Below, one piece after another: positions 42,992 to 52,285 of a DNA stretch of 64,000 nucleotides; the stretch's first letter is position 1; each line of letters opens with the position of its first letter. Origin of the DNA: Psychrobium sp051201665 (lineage in GTDB: Bacteria; Pseudomonadota; Gammaproteobacteria; Enterobacterales; Psychrobiaceae); contig NZ_CP179210.1 in the NCBI RefSeq assembly GCF_051201665.1, forward strand, positions 3,100,001-3,164,000, given 5' to 3'. Below the pieces are notes generated by a model. It saw only the letters and a list, made by a program, of their open reading frames with translations. It was not told the DNA's origin and searched no databases. The position numbers were made by a program, and so were the translations under genes.

Positions 42992-45211
42992 TTATTTTAC
43001 GATTTTCATTTCTTCAATTAGGTTGTCAGCACCATAGTGCTCCATTAACCACAACATGTAACGCACATCAACGTGAATTGCGCGAGTAATACGTTGATTG
43101 AAGTACCAATCTTTAGTTATTGACTCATAAGTAGAATCAAAGTTTAAACCCACTAATTCACCACGAGCGTTCATTACCGGCGAGCCTGAGTTACCACCAG
43201 TTGTATCAGCACTTGATAAAAAGTTAACTGGCACCGAGTTAAACTCGTTTAAGATTTTCTCATGACAACCAAATAGCTTACAGTGCCATTTTGAAGGGAA
43301 CTGCTTCTCTACGTATTTTTGCGCATAGTTGCCGTAATCACGATCATTAATTGCTTTAATTAACGGCGCAGGAGCATCAAATGGGAATACGCCAGTTGCT
43401 TTAGCAGCAAGCCCTTCAAGTGACGTAAATGGCGTTTTATACACACCGTCTGCTGCTGGGTATCCATCAACGGTACCAAAAGTTACACGCAGAGTGCCAT
43501 TAGCATCAGGATACACAGGTTTTCCTAGGCTACGGTTAAAGGCAATGATTGCTTTCATGTACTCTGGGCGCACTTGCGCCAACTGACCAGCCATTTCTTT
43601 GCGCTGTGCTTCACGTTTCATATTAGAATCATATAGGGCAACCGCAAGTTTAATGAACGCATCATCAGATTGCTGGAAGTCTTGTACGCTTTTCCCCACC
43701 CAATTTAAGCGCGTATCATAATCAGCCAATTGTGAACCCGCATAGAACTTAGCTAATACATCATTAATTTGCGTATCAGTCATGTCGCTAGTTAAACCAA
43801 GCGCTTTATCAAATGCAGCCACTCGAACACTGTCACCTTGGCTCAAGTATTCACTGATATACGTCTGCCATAACTGTTGATCAACACCCGCATCAAAACG
43901 TGTTTTTAGGCGTTTTAGACCAGATTTAATACGATTAATATCACGAGCTTGATAACCTGACTCTCGCTCACTGTCTGGCTTTTCACTTTCAATCGCTAGA
44001 CGATACAAACGTGATGCAGCACTAAGTAAGCTTGAGCTAGCCGCATAGTTTGCATAAAAACCCTGTTTAGCGCTTGCTTGATTTTTCTCTATCAACGCAG
44101 ACAACTCGCCATGAGTTAATGAATATTGCGCACGAGAATTATCTTTAGCAATCCAGTTTAATAAATCTTGCTCTTGCTTAAGCTTAATGCCGTGAATATC
44201 AGTGGCTTTAAACCCATCCATTAATCCCATGCGTTTTTTCATGCGATTATTAATGCTTTTAACCGTCGATGAATACTTTACGTCAAGGGCTGGTTTGCCT
44301 TTCGTCGCAAGCGCGATAGTGTCTAATGTTTTGTTATACATTGCCACTTGTGCTGGATAACTCCAACTGCCTGCAAAATCAATTTCGCTCGCTAATTTAT
44401 AACGGCTGGTGCTCCCCGGATAACCCGCTAAAATAACGCCGTCACCTTTTTTAACGCCATTACCGTTAACCGTTAAGTACGACTTAGGCTTAAATGGCAC
44501 ATTGTCTTTGCTGTAGTTTGCGCTTTTACCATCTTTATCGACGTAAGCACGAATAAAGGTGAAATCAGCGACGTGACGCGGGTACTCAAAATTGTCGATG
44601 TCACCACCAAAGTTACCTAATGAATCAGGCGGCGCATATACCAAGCGTACGTCTTTGATCATTAACTGCTTTAATAAGAAATACTCCATTCCATGATGGA
44701 ATGAACGCACACTACAACGATAATCATCACTAGTTTCACATGCTTTTACTAAGGCTTTACGCTTGTTAGCAATAGCATCAAAACGTGCTTTACCCGTTAA
44801 TTCACCAAGGTCAGCCACAACCTTATCAGTTACATCAGTCACTTCTTCTGTAATATAAACACGTTGGCGAGGGCCACCTGATAATTCCTCACTCATGGTT
44901 TTCGCCAAGAAGCCTTTCTTGATCAAATTGTTTTCTGGTGTTGAATTGTTAGCAATCGCGCCGTACGCACAGTGATGATTTGTGACGACTAAACCATTTG
45001 GTGAAACGAAGGATGCAGAACAACCACCAAGTCCCACAACGGCATTAAGGGGGTATTTGTCGAGCGATGAAACTTGCTCGGCTGATAATTTCATGCCAAT
45101 ACGATCAAATTCGTGTTGCAGTTTTTTAATTTGATGAGGCTGCCACTGCCCCTCATCTGCAAATGCACCAAAGGCCGTCAATACTGCGGCAATAGAGACA
45201 ATTTTTTTCAT
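42992..45211 (-). CDS. S46 family exopeptidase (dipeptidyl-peptidase 7/11 type)
   Basis: 739 residues. A signal peptide (MKKIVSIAAVLTAFGAFA) targets it to the periplasm. The chymotrypsin-fold catalytic His is in LVVTNHHCAYGAI (about 77), the Asp is probably in the GGDIDNFEYPRH region (about 203) and the nucleophile Ser in TTGGNSGSPV (about 645). All S46 landmarks are present. It should remove dipeptides from peptide N-termini. The residue after GLNFD that influences specificity in this family is Ser here, so I do not choose between DPP7 and DPP11 types. Confidence 0.9.
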   Translation of the reverse strand: MKKIVSIAAVLTAFGAFADEGQWQPHQIKKLQHEFDRIGMKLSAEQVSSLDKYPLNAVVGLGGCSASFVSPNGLVVTNHHCAYGAIANNSTPENNLIKKGFLAKTMSEELSGGPRQRVYITEEVTDVTDKVVADLGELTGKARFDAIANKRKALVKACETSDDYRCSVRSFHHGMEYFLLKQLMIKDVRLVYAPPDSLGNFGGDIDNFEYPRHVADFTFIRAYVDKDGKSANYSKDNVPFKPKSYLTVNGNGVKKGDGVILAGYPGSTSRYKLASEIDFAGSWSYPAQVAMYNKTLDTIALATKGKPALDVKYSSTVKSINNRMKKRMGLMDGFKATDIHGIKLKQEQDLLNWIAKDNSRAQYSLTHGELSALIEKNQASAKQGFYANYAASSSLLSAASRLYRLAIESEKPDSERESGYQARDINRIKSGLKRLKTRFDAGVDQQLWQTYISEYLSQGDSVRVAAFDKALGLTSDMTDTQINDVLAKFYAGSQLADYDTRLNWVGKSVQDFQQSDDAFIKLAVALYDSNMKREAQRKEMAGQLAQVRPEYMKAIIAFNRSLGKPVYPDANGTLRVTFGTVDGYPAADGVYKTPFTSLEGLAAKATGVFPFDAPAPLIKAINDRDYGNYAQKYVEKQFPSKWHCKLFGCHEKILNEFNSVPVNFLSSADTTGGNSGSPVMNARGELVGLNFDSTYESITKDWYFNQRITRAIHVDVRYMLWLMEHYGADNLIEEMKIVK

Positions 45212-45327
45212 TATTATTTTCTCAAAGAGTTAAAAGCGCTGATTATTCTACGTTAATCACACCTAAAAAACCGCAGCTGTTGATTGTAAATTGTATAAAA
45301 AGATTGCAAAGATTCTTTTTTAGAACT

Positions 45328-45343
45328 AAAGTGATATCACTTT
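45328..45343. promoter_or_regulatory. Candidate operator of the SPFH/Arc operon
   Basis: AAAGTGATATCACTTT is a perfect 16 bp palindrome, and a further GACATCAC follows at once, giving three ATCAC half-sites. It is 33 bases upstream of the SPFH gene. The ribbon-helix-helix protein encoded next in the operon is a plausible ligand. Confidence 0.55.
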
Positions 45344-45375
45344 GACATCACAAACAAATTAAAGTGAGGTACATT

Positions 45376-46245
45376 ATGACAATACACACAACTGAAAAAA
45401 CGGGTTGGAGCATGAGCGGATACCCTATCGTAGGGCTACTATTTCTCAATATCGTTATATTTTTCACCGCAATGCTCAACATTGCTGGCGAGCAAAAGCT
45501 ATTCTTCATCGCACTATTACCAATAAGCATTTTTATTGGCGTGGGTTTTTATATGGTTCACCCTAAGCAAGCGCGCGTACAATTACTGTTTGGTAAATAT
45601 CAAGGCACTGATACGAACACTGGTTTACGTTGGTCTAATCCGCTTTACGTTAAAGACAAAGTATCATTGCGCGTGAGAAACTTTGAGAGTGACAAGCTTA
45701 AAGTTAACGATCAACTCGGTAATCCCATACAGATTGCATCCGTTGTTGTGTGGGAAGTTGTTGATAGCGCTGAAGCATTGTTTGAAGTCGATGATTACGA
45801 GAGTTTCGTCAGTATTCAATCTGAAGCCGCATTAAGAAACTTGGCAACTAACTACCCGTATGACCAACACGATGGTGACGATCAAGTGTCGTTGCGTTCA
45901 CACGCAAACCAAGTTGCTGGCGCTTTAAAAGAAGAAATTCAATCACGTTTGGCTAAAGCTGGCGTAAAAGTGATTGAAGCGCGTATCAGTCACCTTGCTT
46001 ATGCGCCTGAAATAGCGAGTGCTATGTTGCAACGTCAACAAGCAGCTGCGATAATCGCCGCCCGCGAACGCATCGTCGAAGGCGCTGTAGGCATGGTTGA
46101 GCTAGCATTAACTCGCCTAAGCGAAAAAGAGATAGTAACGCTCGATGAAGAACGCAAAGCAGCTATGGTTAGTAACTTGCTCGTTGTTTTATGTTCCGAT
46201 AAAAATACTCAGCCTGTTGTTAACACTGGTTCGCTATATAACTAA
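45376..46245 (+). CDS. SPFH/Band 7 domain membrane protein
   Basis: 289 residues from ATG 45376. A four-residue longer form would begin at GTG 45364, but that GTG belongs to the RBS GTGAGG. Two hydrophobic segments (about 15-35 and 42-60) are followed by an SPFH domain: PKQARVQLLFGKYQGT, SLRVRNFESDKLKVND, and a helical tail with EIASAMLQRQQAAAIIAARERIVEG, read in parts. Stomatin-like proteins scaffold membrane microdomains. It forms a two-gene operon with the Arc-type gene. Confidence 0.88.
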   Translation: MTIHTTEKTGWSMSGYPIVGLLFLNIVIFFTAMLNIAGEQKLFFIALLPISIFIGVGFYMVHPKQARVQLLFGKYQGTDTNTGLRWSNPLYVKDKVSLRVRNFESDKLKVNDQLGNPIQIASVVVWEVVDSAEALFEVDDYESFVSIQSEAALRNLATNYPYDQHDGDDQVSLRSHANQVAGALKEEIQSRLAKAGVKVIEARISHLAYAPEIASAMLQRQQAAAIIAARERIVEGAVGMVELALTRLSEKEIVTLDEERKAAMVSNLLVVLCSDKNTQPVVNTGSLYN

Positions 46246-46262
46246 TTATTAGGAATTTATTG

Positions 46263-46463
46263 ATGACCAAGCGCAAAGCCTATCCACTTCGCATTAACGA
46301 GGATATTTTGGCGGCCGTGCAGCGTTGGGCAGATGATGAACTTCGCAGTGCTAATGCACAAATTGAATATATATTACGTCAAGCATTAGTAAAAAGTGGC
46401 CGTGTAAAACTCGTCGACAAGGTGATTACTGAAGTTGTTGATGTGAAAAAAGATAAAGAATAA
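46263..46463 (+). CDS. Arc-family ribbon-helix-helix DNA-binding protein
   Basis: 66 residues. YPLRINEDILAAVQRWADDELRSANAQIEYILRQAL, read in parts, is the Arc/MetJ-type ribbon-helix-helix fold: a short beta strand followed by two helices. The start ATG (46263) has AGGA upstream; the in-frame TTG one codon earlier is not preferred. It is the second gene of the SPFH operon and probably regulates it through the palindrome at 45328. Confidence 0.8.
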   Translation: MTKRKAYPLRINEDILAAVQRWADDELRSANAQIEYILRQALVKSGRVKLVDKVITEVVDVKKDKE

Positions 46464-46466
46464 ACA

Positions 46467-46497
46467 AAAAACCACAGCCAAGGCGGTGGTTTTTTTA
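46467..46497 (+). terminator. Terminator after the SPFH/Arc operon
   Basis: AAAACCAC and GTGGTTTT pair around a short loop, followed by more T. Confidence 0.8.
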
Positions 46498-46514
46498 TTG
46501 CAAGATTTCAAATG

Positions 46515-47372
46515 CTACTGAATACGCGTTACTTTATAACCTGCTTTAGTCAGCAAGGTTGGTACACCATACTCACCAATCATATGTGCAGCACCAACCA
46601 CAACAAATGTTGATTTTTTATCATTAAACAGTTTTCCAAGTTTTGGGATCCAATTTTGGTTTCGTTTAATAAGCATATCTTCCATCTGCTCTGCACTCAT
46701 TTGCTCAACCATTAACTGCTCAATGCCGTCCATTTTTCCTTGTTCCCACAAGGTAATTAATTTCAATGCTTCTTGTGCTGGTAAATCAATTATCTCAATC
46801 AACATTTTCTCATCAGAAAATGTCTTTTCAAGCATATCAATTTGAAATTGAGCTGTTTCCAGCTCTATCAATGGCATATTCTTTTGTTTTGCACGCGCAA
46901 TAAACTGAGCATCCACGCCATATTGGGGGGCAAGCTGAGCTTTTAAGAAAGGTAAAACACTCACTACTGTCGCCGCAGCCCAAGGCTTGTAAGGCTCAAC
47001 AACTTGAATTGGCATACCCATGTTAGTCATATGTGCTGAGAGCTTTTGATAAGTAGCTGGCGTCAGTTCACTTTTAAGTGTTTTTCCTTTCGGTAACATC
47101 ATTTGTTGTTGCATTGCCATTGCAGTGGTGGCATTTGTGGCATCTAATTCAACAACTAACTGCTTTGTATTGGCGAAGCCGTTCATAATTTCTGGTGATA
47201 ACGGATACCATTGACTCGCACCTATATGAACCGAACCGAGCATATAGCTTGTCGTGCCTTGGTGCTCGACCTTCCAAAATGCTGGCTTTGCCCCTTGTGC
47301 CATTGCAGTTAATGAGATGAGCGCTAACGTAGCAACCGTAAAAACACGCTTAAAAACATTGCTAAATAACAT
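46515..47372 (-). CDS. TraB/GumN family protein
   Basis: 285 residues with a signal peptide (cleavage probably after AMA near residue 25). The family motifs are SYMLGSVHIG near residue 42, VVELDAT (about 75) and VVVGAAHMIGEYGV near the C-terminus, which contain the conserved His and Glu residues proposed to form a metalloprotease-like site. Exact activity in bacteria is unsettled. No linked partner gene. Confidence 0.88.
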   Translation of the reverse strand: MLFSNVFKRVFTVATLALISLTAMAQGAKPAFWKVEHQGTTSYMLGSVHIGASQWYPLSPEIMNGFANTKQLVVELDATNATTAMAMQQQMMLPKGKTLKSELTPATYQKLSAHMTNMGMPIQVVEPYKPWAAATVVSVLPFLKAQLAPQYGVDAQFIARAKQKNMPLIELETAQFQIDMLEKTFSDEKMLIEIIDLPAQEALKLITLWEQGKMDGIEQLMVEQMSAEQMEDMLIKRNQNWIPKLGKLFNDKKSTFVVVGAAHMIGEYGVPTLLTKAGYKVTRIQ

Positions 47373-47418
47373 ACTTTTTCCTTGTAAATTCAGTTAAGTG
47401 AGTCACTTTACGATATCT

Positions 47419-47455
47419 AAAAAAAAAGCACCATCATTTATTATGACAGTGCTTT
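47419..47455 (-). terminator. Terminator after the CvfB gene
   Basis: On the minus strand AGCAC-TGTCAT and ATGATG-GTGCT pair with two G-U/T-G wobbles, followed by nine T. Confidence 0.8.
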
Positions 47456-47472
47456 ATTCGACCAGGGGTTAT

Positions 47473-48333
47473 TTAGTGTAAACGGATACCGTCACTTTCA
47501 ATGCTAATAACACCCGCTTTTAATAAATTACCAATCGATTGCTTAAATTTCTTTTTACTAACCCCAAACAAGCGGCTAATAATTTCTGGCGAACTCTTAT
47601 CACTAACGTGAGTAAAACCATCATTTTGTTTTAAGAACTTAATAATTTTATTGCCTAGTTCATCATTGGTTGAATAACCTGGCTTTTCCAGTAATAAATC
47701 GATTTTATCGTCATCACGTATGCGATTAATGTACGCCTTGGTTCGATAACCAATACGCAACTCTTTAAAGACTTCGTTGCGATATAACACGCCCCAATGA
47801 GCGCCTTCAATGGCCGCTTTATAGCCCATGTCAGTATGATCGCAAATGACAATTTCAACTTGTTGATGCAAATCGTAATTGACTGGTTCACGATGTAAAC
47901 GTTTGTCTAACTTTGTTGACGCAACAATTCGGTTACTGACATCAACATATAATAAGGCTAAATATGATTTTCCTTCTTCTAAACGCTCTGCTTGCTCAGC
48001 AAATGGCACTAAGAGCTCTTTTTCCAAACCCCAATCAAGAAACGCACCGATACTTGTTACGGCATTAACACGTAAGCTAGCAATGTCACCCACTTGCGCT
48101 TTAGGCGTTTTAAGCGTGGCGATTAAACGATCTTCTGAATCTTTATAAATAAACGCATCAACTTCGTCCCCCACTTCTAGCATTGATTCAACAGCGCTAT
48201 TGGGCAGTAAAATTTCACCTAAATCTTGACCATCGAGGTAATAACCAAAATCAACTTCTTTAACGACTGATAAGGTATTAATACGACCTAGTTGAACTAA
48301 ACCTCGTAAGCGAGATTCTCTTAACCTTGACAT
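47473..48333 (-). CDS. CvfB-type S1 RNA-binding protein (YitL family)
   Basis: 286 residues: successive S1-like domains (GRINTLSVVKEVDFGYYLDG; VNAVTSIGAFLDWGLEKELLVPF, read in parts) and a C-terminal winged helix (DGFTHVSDKSSPEIISRLFG, read in parts). This is the CvfB arrangement known from staphylococci and pneumococci. A role in RNA binding is likely; no E. coli counterpart is well characterised. It overlaps the glutaredoxin-like gene by 13 bases. Confidence 0.85.
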   Translation of the reverse strand: MSRLRESRLRGLVQLGRINTLSVVKEVDFGYYLDGQDLGEILLPNSAVESMLEVGDEVDAFIYKDSEDRLIATLKTPKAQVGDIASLRVNAVTSIGAFLDWGLEKELLVPFAEQAERLEEGKSYLALLYVDVSNRIVASTKLDKRLHREPVNYDLHQQVEIVICDHTDMGYKAAIEGAHWGVLYRNEVFKELRIGYRTKAYINRIRDDDKIDLLLEKPGYSTNDELGNKIIKFLKQNDGFTHVSDKSSPEIISRLFGVSKKKFKQSIGNLLKAGVISIESDGIRLH

Positions 48334-48704
48334 GTTTGCTCCTGCGCGGCGAAACGCGTGGTGAGATATTCATTAATATCAGATGATTCATACATCCATT
48401 GAACATCACCATTAGTATGTTCAATACGTAAACAAGGGACTTTTGGAGAGCCACCTTCTGCTAACAGCTCTTCTTTGTGTGGCGACACCTTGGCATCTTT
48501 TAGAGCAATGTTAAGTGACAATCGCTTCATTTGGCGACGAACTTTAACGCAAAATGGACATGCAGCAAACTGATATAGCGTAAGAGACTGTGTTTGCTCG
48601 TCAACCTGTTGCTGCATTTGCGCATCGCGCTTTAAACCACGTGGAGAAAAAACAAAACTAAGCAGCAAAATAATACGACCTAAGATCCAACGAACAATAA
48701 ACAT
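48321..48704 (-). CDS. Glutaredoxin/GST N-terminal domain protein, membrane-anchored
   Basis: 127 residues. A hydrophobic N-terminal segment (about 3-20) precedes a thioredoxin-fold domain with the active site CPFC (about 55) in LYQFAACPFCVKVRRQM, then KVPCLRIEH as the cis-Pro region. It is probably an inner-membrane-anchored thiol-disulfide protein. It overlaps the CvfB gene, and the pqi operon ends 10 bases upstream. Confidence 0.85.
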   Translation of the reverse strand: MFIVRWILGRIILLLSFVFSPRGLKRDAQMQQQVDEQTQSLTLYQFAACPFCVKVRRQMKRLSLNIALKDAKVSPHKEELLAEGGSPKVPCLRIEHTNGDVQWMYESSDINEYLTTRFAAQEQTCQG

Positions 48705-48713
48705 GTCTAACCC

Positions 48714-49346
48714 TCAACTAAAAAATTGGCGGCGATAATAACACATAGTGCGAACGATCTCACTGGCTGATGATGGCAGTTGTGATGCTTGTTCAACCAT
48801 TGTTTTACCCAATTGAGCGACCAATGAGTTTAGTGATTCAACCGCGTGTGCGTAACCGTCATCAGTTAACGTTTTACTTAAGTGAAAATCATGCTGCGCC
48901 ATCAGCTCATCACCCAAATACAATTTGTATTTTCCGGCAAAGGTTACTAAAGAATCATGGCTTGGATAAAACTTTTCGACATAAAGCTCTGCGGTATAGC
49001 AGTCTGATGCAGCTCTACAACGAGAAAAGTGATGTTCATCAGCACGAATTTTACTTTGTGAACTATTAATATCATTAATCAAACTACGGCTAATCCCCTT
49101 ATCAATAGGCTCTGCCCATAATTGATAACGCGTGGTGACTAGTTCACCATTTTCTTGCTCAAACACAATGCTCGATTGCTTAAGGTAATCCACAACAGCG
49201 ATACGCTTGATAAGCAATTGCTTTGCACTAAAATCGACTTGAGCGGGTTTAGGACCTTTAGACAACTGGAAAATATTGATTGATTGCGAAGTTGATTGGC
49301 ACCCAACCAGCACTAACAAACACAGACTTAAAATCACTTTATTCAT
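48714..49346 (-). CDS. pqiC: PqiC-type outer membrane lipoprotein (ABC transport auxiliary)
   Basis: 210 residues from ATG 49346, with AGGA upstream. The lipobox is LVGC (mature Cys near residue 16), followed by a beta-rich domain (SIVFEQENGELVTTRYQLWA, read in parts), as in PqiC/YmbA. With PqiA and PqiB it forms a conduit for lipid transport between membranes. The longer frame would start in pqiB's end region with no RBS. Confidence 0.82.
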   Translation of the reverse strand: MNKVILSLCLLVLVGCQSTSQSINIFQLSKGPKPAQVDFSAKQLLIKRIAVVDYLKQSSIVFEQENGELVTTRYQLWAEPIDKGISRSLINDINSSQSKIRADEHHFSRCRAASDCYTAELYVEKFYPSHDSLVTFAGKYKLYLGDELMAQHDFHLSKTLTDDGYAHAVESLNSLVAQLGKTMVEQASQLPSSASEIVRTMCYYRRQFFS

Positions 49347-49350
49347 TATT

Positions 49351-50991
49351 CTATTTTCCTTTCGGCTGAGGATCTTCATCCACTTGCCCTTTAAATATTA
49401 ACGCATTAGGTTTGTTGTTAAGCTCTTTAATCAATGGTTGAATATCACGCATTAATTGCTGAAATTGCGATAAGCTTTGCTCAAGTTCACCATATACTGG
49501 CGCTTGATGATTATAGCTTTCAAGGGTTTTACTCAATTGCGATAAGGTTTTATTAACTGATTCAGGAATAGCCTGCGTCTCTTGTGCGTTAATCAGTGCT
49601 TTCACATCAGCAATAGCTTCATTGAGTCCAATCATTGTACTGTTCGCGCTAGCAAGCATTTGATTAATGTTATCGACAGTCACTTCAATTGGCATTGATG
49701 AAAATTTATCTAAAATATCAAATACTTTCTCTTCTATTTGCGCTAATGAGCCAGCCATCGATGGCATCACAGGCCAAGATTGATAGGTTTCTACCTGATG
49801 CTGTGAATCTAAGGTGTAATAATCTAAATCAACAAATAAACTACCAGTGAGTAATGAGCCTGATTTAAGAGTCGCTCTAAGTCCTTGCTCTGTCCATTTA
49901 TCAATATATTGTGAAATTAAATCAACTGATGTTTGTTCATCTGGTAAACCAAGCCTTGCCGGTTCAAACTTAATGAGCACAGGAATACGCTGTTCATTAC
50001 TCGCCAAAATATCCATCGTCAAGGTGCTATCAATTTTAGCTACGGTACCAACACGAATGCCTCGATACTCAACAGGTGCACCAACATCGAGTCCGCGGAT
50101 AGAATCTTCAAACATCACAATGAACTCTTTCGCCTGATACTGTCTTCTTTCATAAACACTATCGGCATCAGGGTATAAAACATGCGGTCGCGCAGTATTA
50201 ATTGCATTGCCTAATGGTAAATCTATTGGAACATCAAAAGTCACGCCACCACTTATAATTGATTCAAGCGATCCAACATTGACCTTAATTCCTTGCGTTG
50301 TTGCGTTAAAATCAACACCACTGCTATTCCAAAAATAAGTATTCTCAGTAAGCAATTCACTGTACGGCGACTTTACGAAAATTTGATAATGTACTCTACG
50401 ATTCTCAATATCGAAGGTCGACTTCTCAACACGGCCTACTTCAAAACCTCGATATAAAACAGGCTCACCTATGCTTAATGAATTCCCTTGTTCACTCACC
50501 AAATCAAGACGAGTTCCAGGAACCCCAAAGCCTGTTATCGGCTCTTGCTCTAAACCAGTGTAGGTTGTGCTTAATACACTGCTATTTCCTGGCACAAATT
50601 CAATATAAGAGCCAGACATCAAAGTACCCAGCCCTGAAATTCCACCACTACCAATACGAGGTTTCACCACCCAAAAATTGGCATCTTCAGTCAACATATC
50701 AGCAACTTGTTGGTCGAGCTGAATATGTGCAATCACCCCATTGCCTTGTAATCTGACATCTTTCACAAAACCGATATCAACCTCTAAGGTCTTAACACGG
50801 GTTTTTCCAGCAACCAATCCTTCAGCTGTTTCAAAAGTAATAGTAATAGCAGGCCCGCGATTTACGTAGGTATCAATAACCATCCAAGAAGCAATCGCCA
50901 AGGCTAAAAATGGGATCAGCCACACTTTCGAAATACGATTATGTGTTTTTATCTCGGCCATCATAGGTTGTGGCACTTGCGCCTCACTCAT
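49351..50991 (-). CDS. pqiB: PqiB, MCE/MlaD-domain intermembrane transport protein
   Basis: 546 residues, the same length as E. coli PqiB. One N-terminal membrane span (about 22-42), three MCE domains (starting near ITITFETAEGLVAGKTRVKT, VPGTRLDLVSEQGNSLSIGEP, read in parts, and FIVMFEDSIRGLDVGAPVEY), then a long helical needle-forming tail. It spans the periplasm as a hexameric tube. In the operon pqiA-pqiA-pqiB-pqiC. Confidence 0.93.
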   Translation of the reverse strand: MSEAQVPQPMMAEIKTHNRISKVWLIPFLALAIASWMVIDTYVNRGPAITITFETAEGLVAGKTRVKTLEVDIGFVKDVRLQGNGVIAHIQLDQQVADMLTEDANFWVVKPRIGSGGISGLGTLMSGSYIEFVPGNSSVLSTTYTGLEQEPITGFGVPGTRLDLVSEQGNSLSIGEPVLYRGFEVGRVEKSTFDIENRRVHYQIFVKSPYSELLTENTYFWNSSGVDFNATTQGIKVNVGSLESIISGGVTFDVPIDLPLGNAINTARPHVLYPDADSVYERRQYQAKEFIVMFEDSIRGLDVGAPVEYRGIRVGTVAKIDSTLTMDILASNEQRIPVLIKFEPARLGLPDEQTSVDLISQYIDKWTEQGLRATLKSGSLLTGSLFVDLDYYTLDSQHQVETYQSWPVMPSMAGSLAQIEEKVFDILDKFSSMPIEVTVDNINQMLASANSTMIGLNEAIADVKALINAQETQAIPESVNKTLSQLSKTLESYNHQAPVYGELEQSLSQFQQLMRDIQPLIKELNNKPNALIFKGQVDEDPQPKGK

Positions 50992-51029
50992 TTCTTATTC
51001 TCATTCAAATAAATTAATTTCATCGACCA

Positions 51030-51656
51030 TCATCGGTCGCATTTACGATCAAAGTCGTCCCACAACACTCTAGGATCAAAAGATTTAGCAGCTATCATCG
51101 TTAAAACAACAACACCGGCAAAGGCGATAGTGCCAGAGCCCGGCTGAACATTTAGTAAATGATCTAACTGAATTAGCGCCACCAAAATTGCAACAACAAA
51201 AATATCAACCATCGACCAGCGACCTATCAATTCTGTTAAACGATATAACTTCAGTCGTTTAACTGGGCACAATAGACCAGAGAAATATACCGAAAAACAT
51301 AACATAAACAAAATGATAAATTTAATAATTGGCACCAAGACACTGGCAACAAACACAACAATAGCAATAGGTTCAGAGCCTTCTTGCCACAACACAATAA
51401 TACCGCCAACAATGGTATTGTATTCAACTTGTCCCAACTTTTCAGTCACCATCATCGGCCACAAATTAGCGGGGATGTATAGCAACAAAGCCGTTATTAA
51501 GTAGGCCATTGTTAATTGAAGATTCAACGGTTTTCTTAAGTGTAATTGGGTTTGGCAGCGGGGACACTTCTCAAGTTCAATCGGTGACACCAAACTGCAT
51601 GAAGAGCAATTAGCAAGTTGCTGACTTGCAGCAGACTGACGGCAATAATCATTCAT
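51030..51656 (-). CDS. pqiA: PqiA-type membrane protein, C-terminal half gene
   Basis: 208 residues. A zinc-ribbon-like N-terminus with CxxC pairs (NCSSC, EKCPRCQ) is followed by four membrane spans (about 48-70, 90-118, 124-140, 165-190) with the PqiA signature FMLCFSVYFSG and IGRWSMVDIFVVAILVAL. E. coli PqiA carries two such units in one chain; here they are separate genes overlapping by ATGA. Confidence 0.88.
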   Translation of the reverse strand: MNDYCRQSAASQQLANCSSCSLVSPIELEKCPRCQTQLHLRKPLNLQLTMAYLITALLLYIPANLWPMMVTEKLGQVEYNTIVGGIIVLWQEGSEPIAIVVFVASVLVPIIKFIILFMLCFSVYFSGLLCPVKRLKLYRLTELIGRWSMVDIFVVAILVALIQLDHLLNVQPGSGTIAFAGVVVLTMIAAKSFDPRVLWDDFDRKCDR

Positions 51657-52264
51657 CGATGCGCCTCATCTATCCAATGCCAAAATTGATAACGGTCAAC
51701 CAAGGTTAAAACCTTGGCATAGCAAAAACAAAAAACCGCATAAGCCCAAAATGACCAACCAAGATCCATCTGAGCTATGGTGACTAATTTTACCAAACTC
51801 ACTAAAATCCCCACTAAAAAAACTTCTACCATCGCCCATGGCATCATCACAAAAGTAAGCCGCAATATCGACGTTTGAGCCCAACAACCAATGCCCGTTT
51901 TTATAGATAAAATAAATGCGACAATCAATATCAAAATCAACGCTGGCAAGATAAATATAAAAAAGAGAACCAATACAGCAAGTACTTTGTAATCATCAAA
52001 ATACATATTGATAGCACTTTGCCATAAATCAATTTGGCTAACATTGCCGCCAAGATTGAAAGTCATCAAATTAAACTGGGTCGTTACGAAAAGTATAATC
52101 AACCCAGTCGCCGCATACGATAACAGTTGATTAATGTTGCTGTGGTGCAGTCGTGTAATTTTATGCTTGCAGCGAGGACAAAGAGCGCATTCGCCTTCCT
52201 TAACATGCGGAGGCGCCATTAATAAATCACAGTGATGGCAGGCAATAACTTGCTCAGAAAACAT
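51653..52264 (-). CDS. pqiA: PqiA-type membrane protein, N-terminal half gene
   Basis: 203 residues from the ATG at 52262-52264, with AAGGA six bases upstream; a TTG would extend it by seven residues. The N-terminal CxxC pairs (ACHHC, CPRC) are followed by four spans with the PqiA motif MPWAMVEVFLVGILVSLVKL. First gene of the pqi operon. Confidence 0.88.
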   Translation of the reverse strand: MFSEQVIACHHCDLLMAPPHVKEGECALCPRCKHKITRLHHSNINQLLSYAATGLIILFVTTQFNLMTFNLGGNVSQIDLWQSAINMYFDDYKVLAVLVLFFIFILPALILILIVAFILSIKTGIGCWAQTSILRLTFVMMPWAMVEVFLVGILVSLVKLVTIAQMDLGWSFWAYAVFCFCYAKVLTLVDRYQFWHWIDEAHR

Positions 52265-52285
52265 GAATGTCCTTACGGGAGACAA

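Noticed and set aside
45342..45347. TTGACA as a -35 box for the SPFH gene
   Set aside because: The bases 17 downstream are the RBS; no -10 fits. A better -10-like TATAAA at 45294 has no matching -35.
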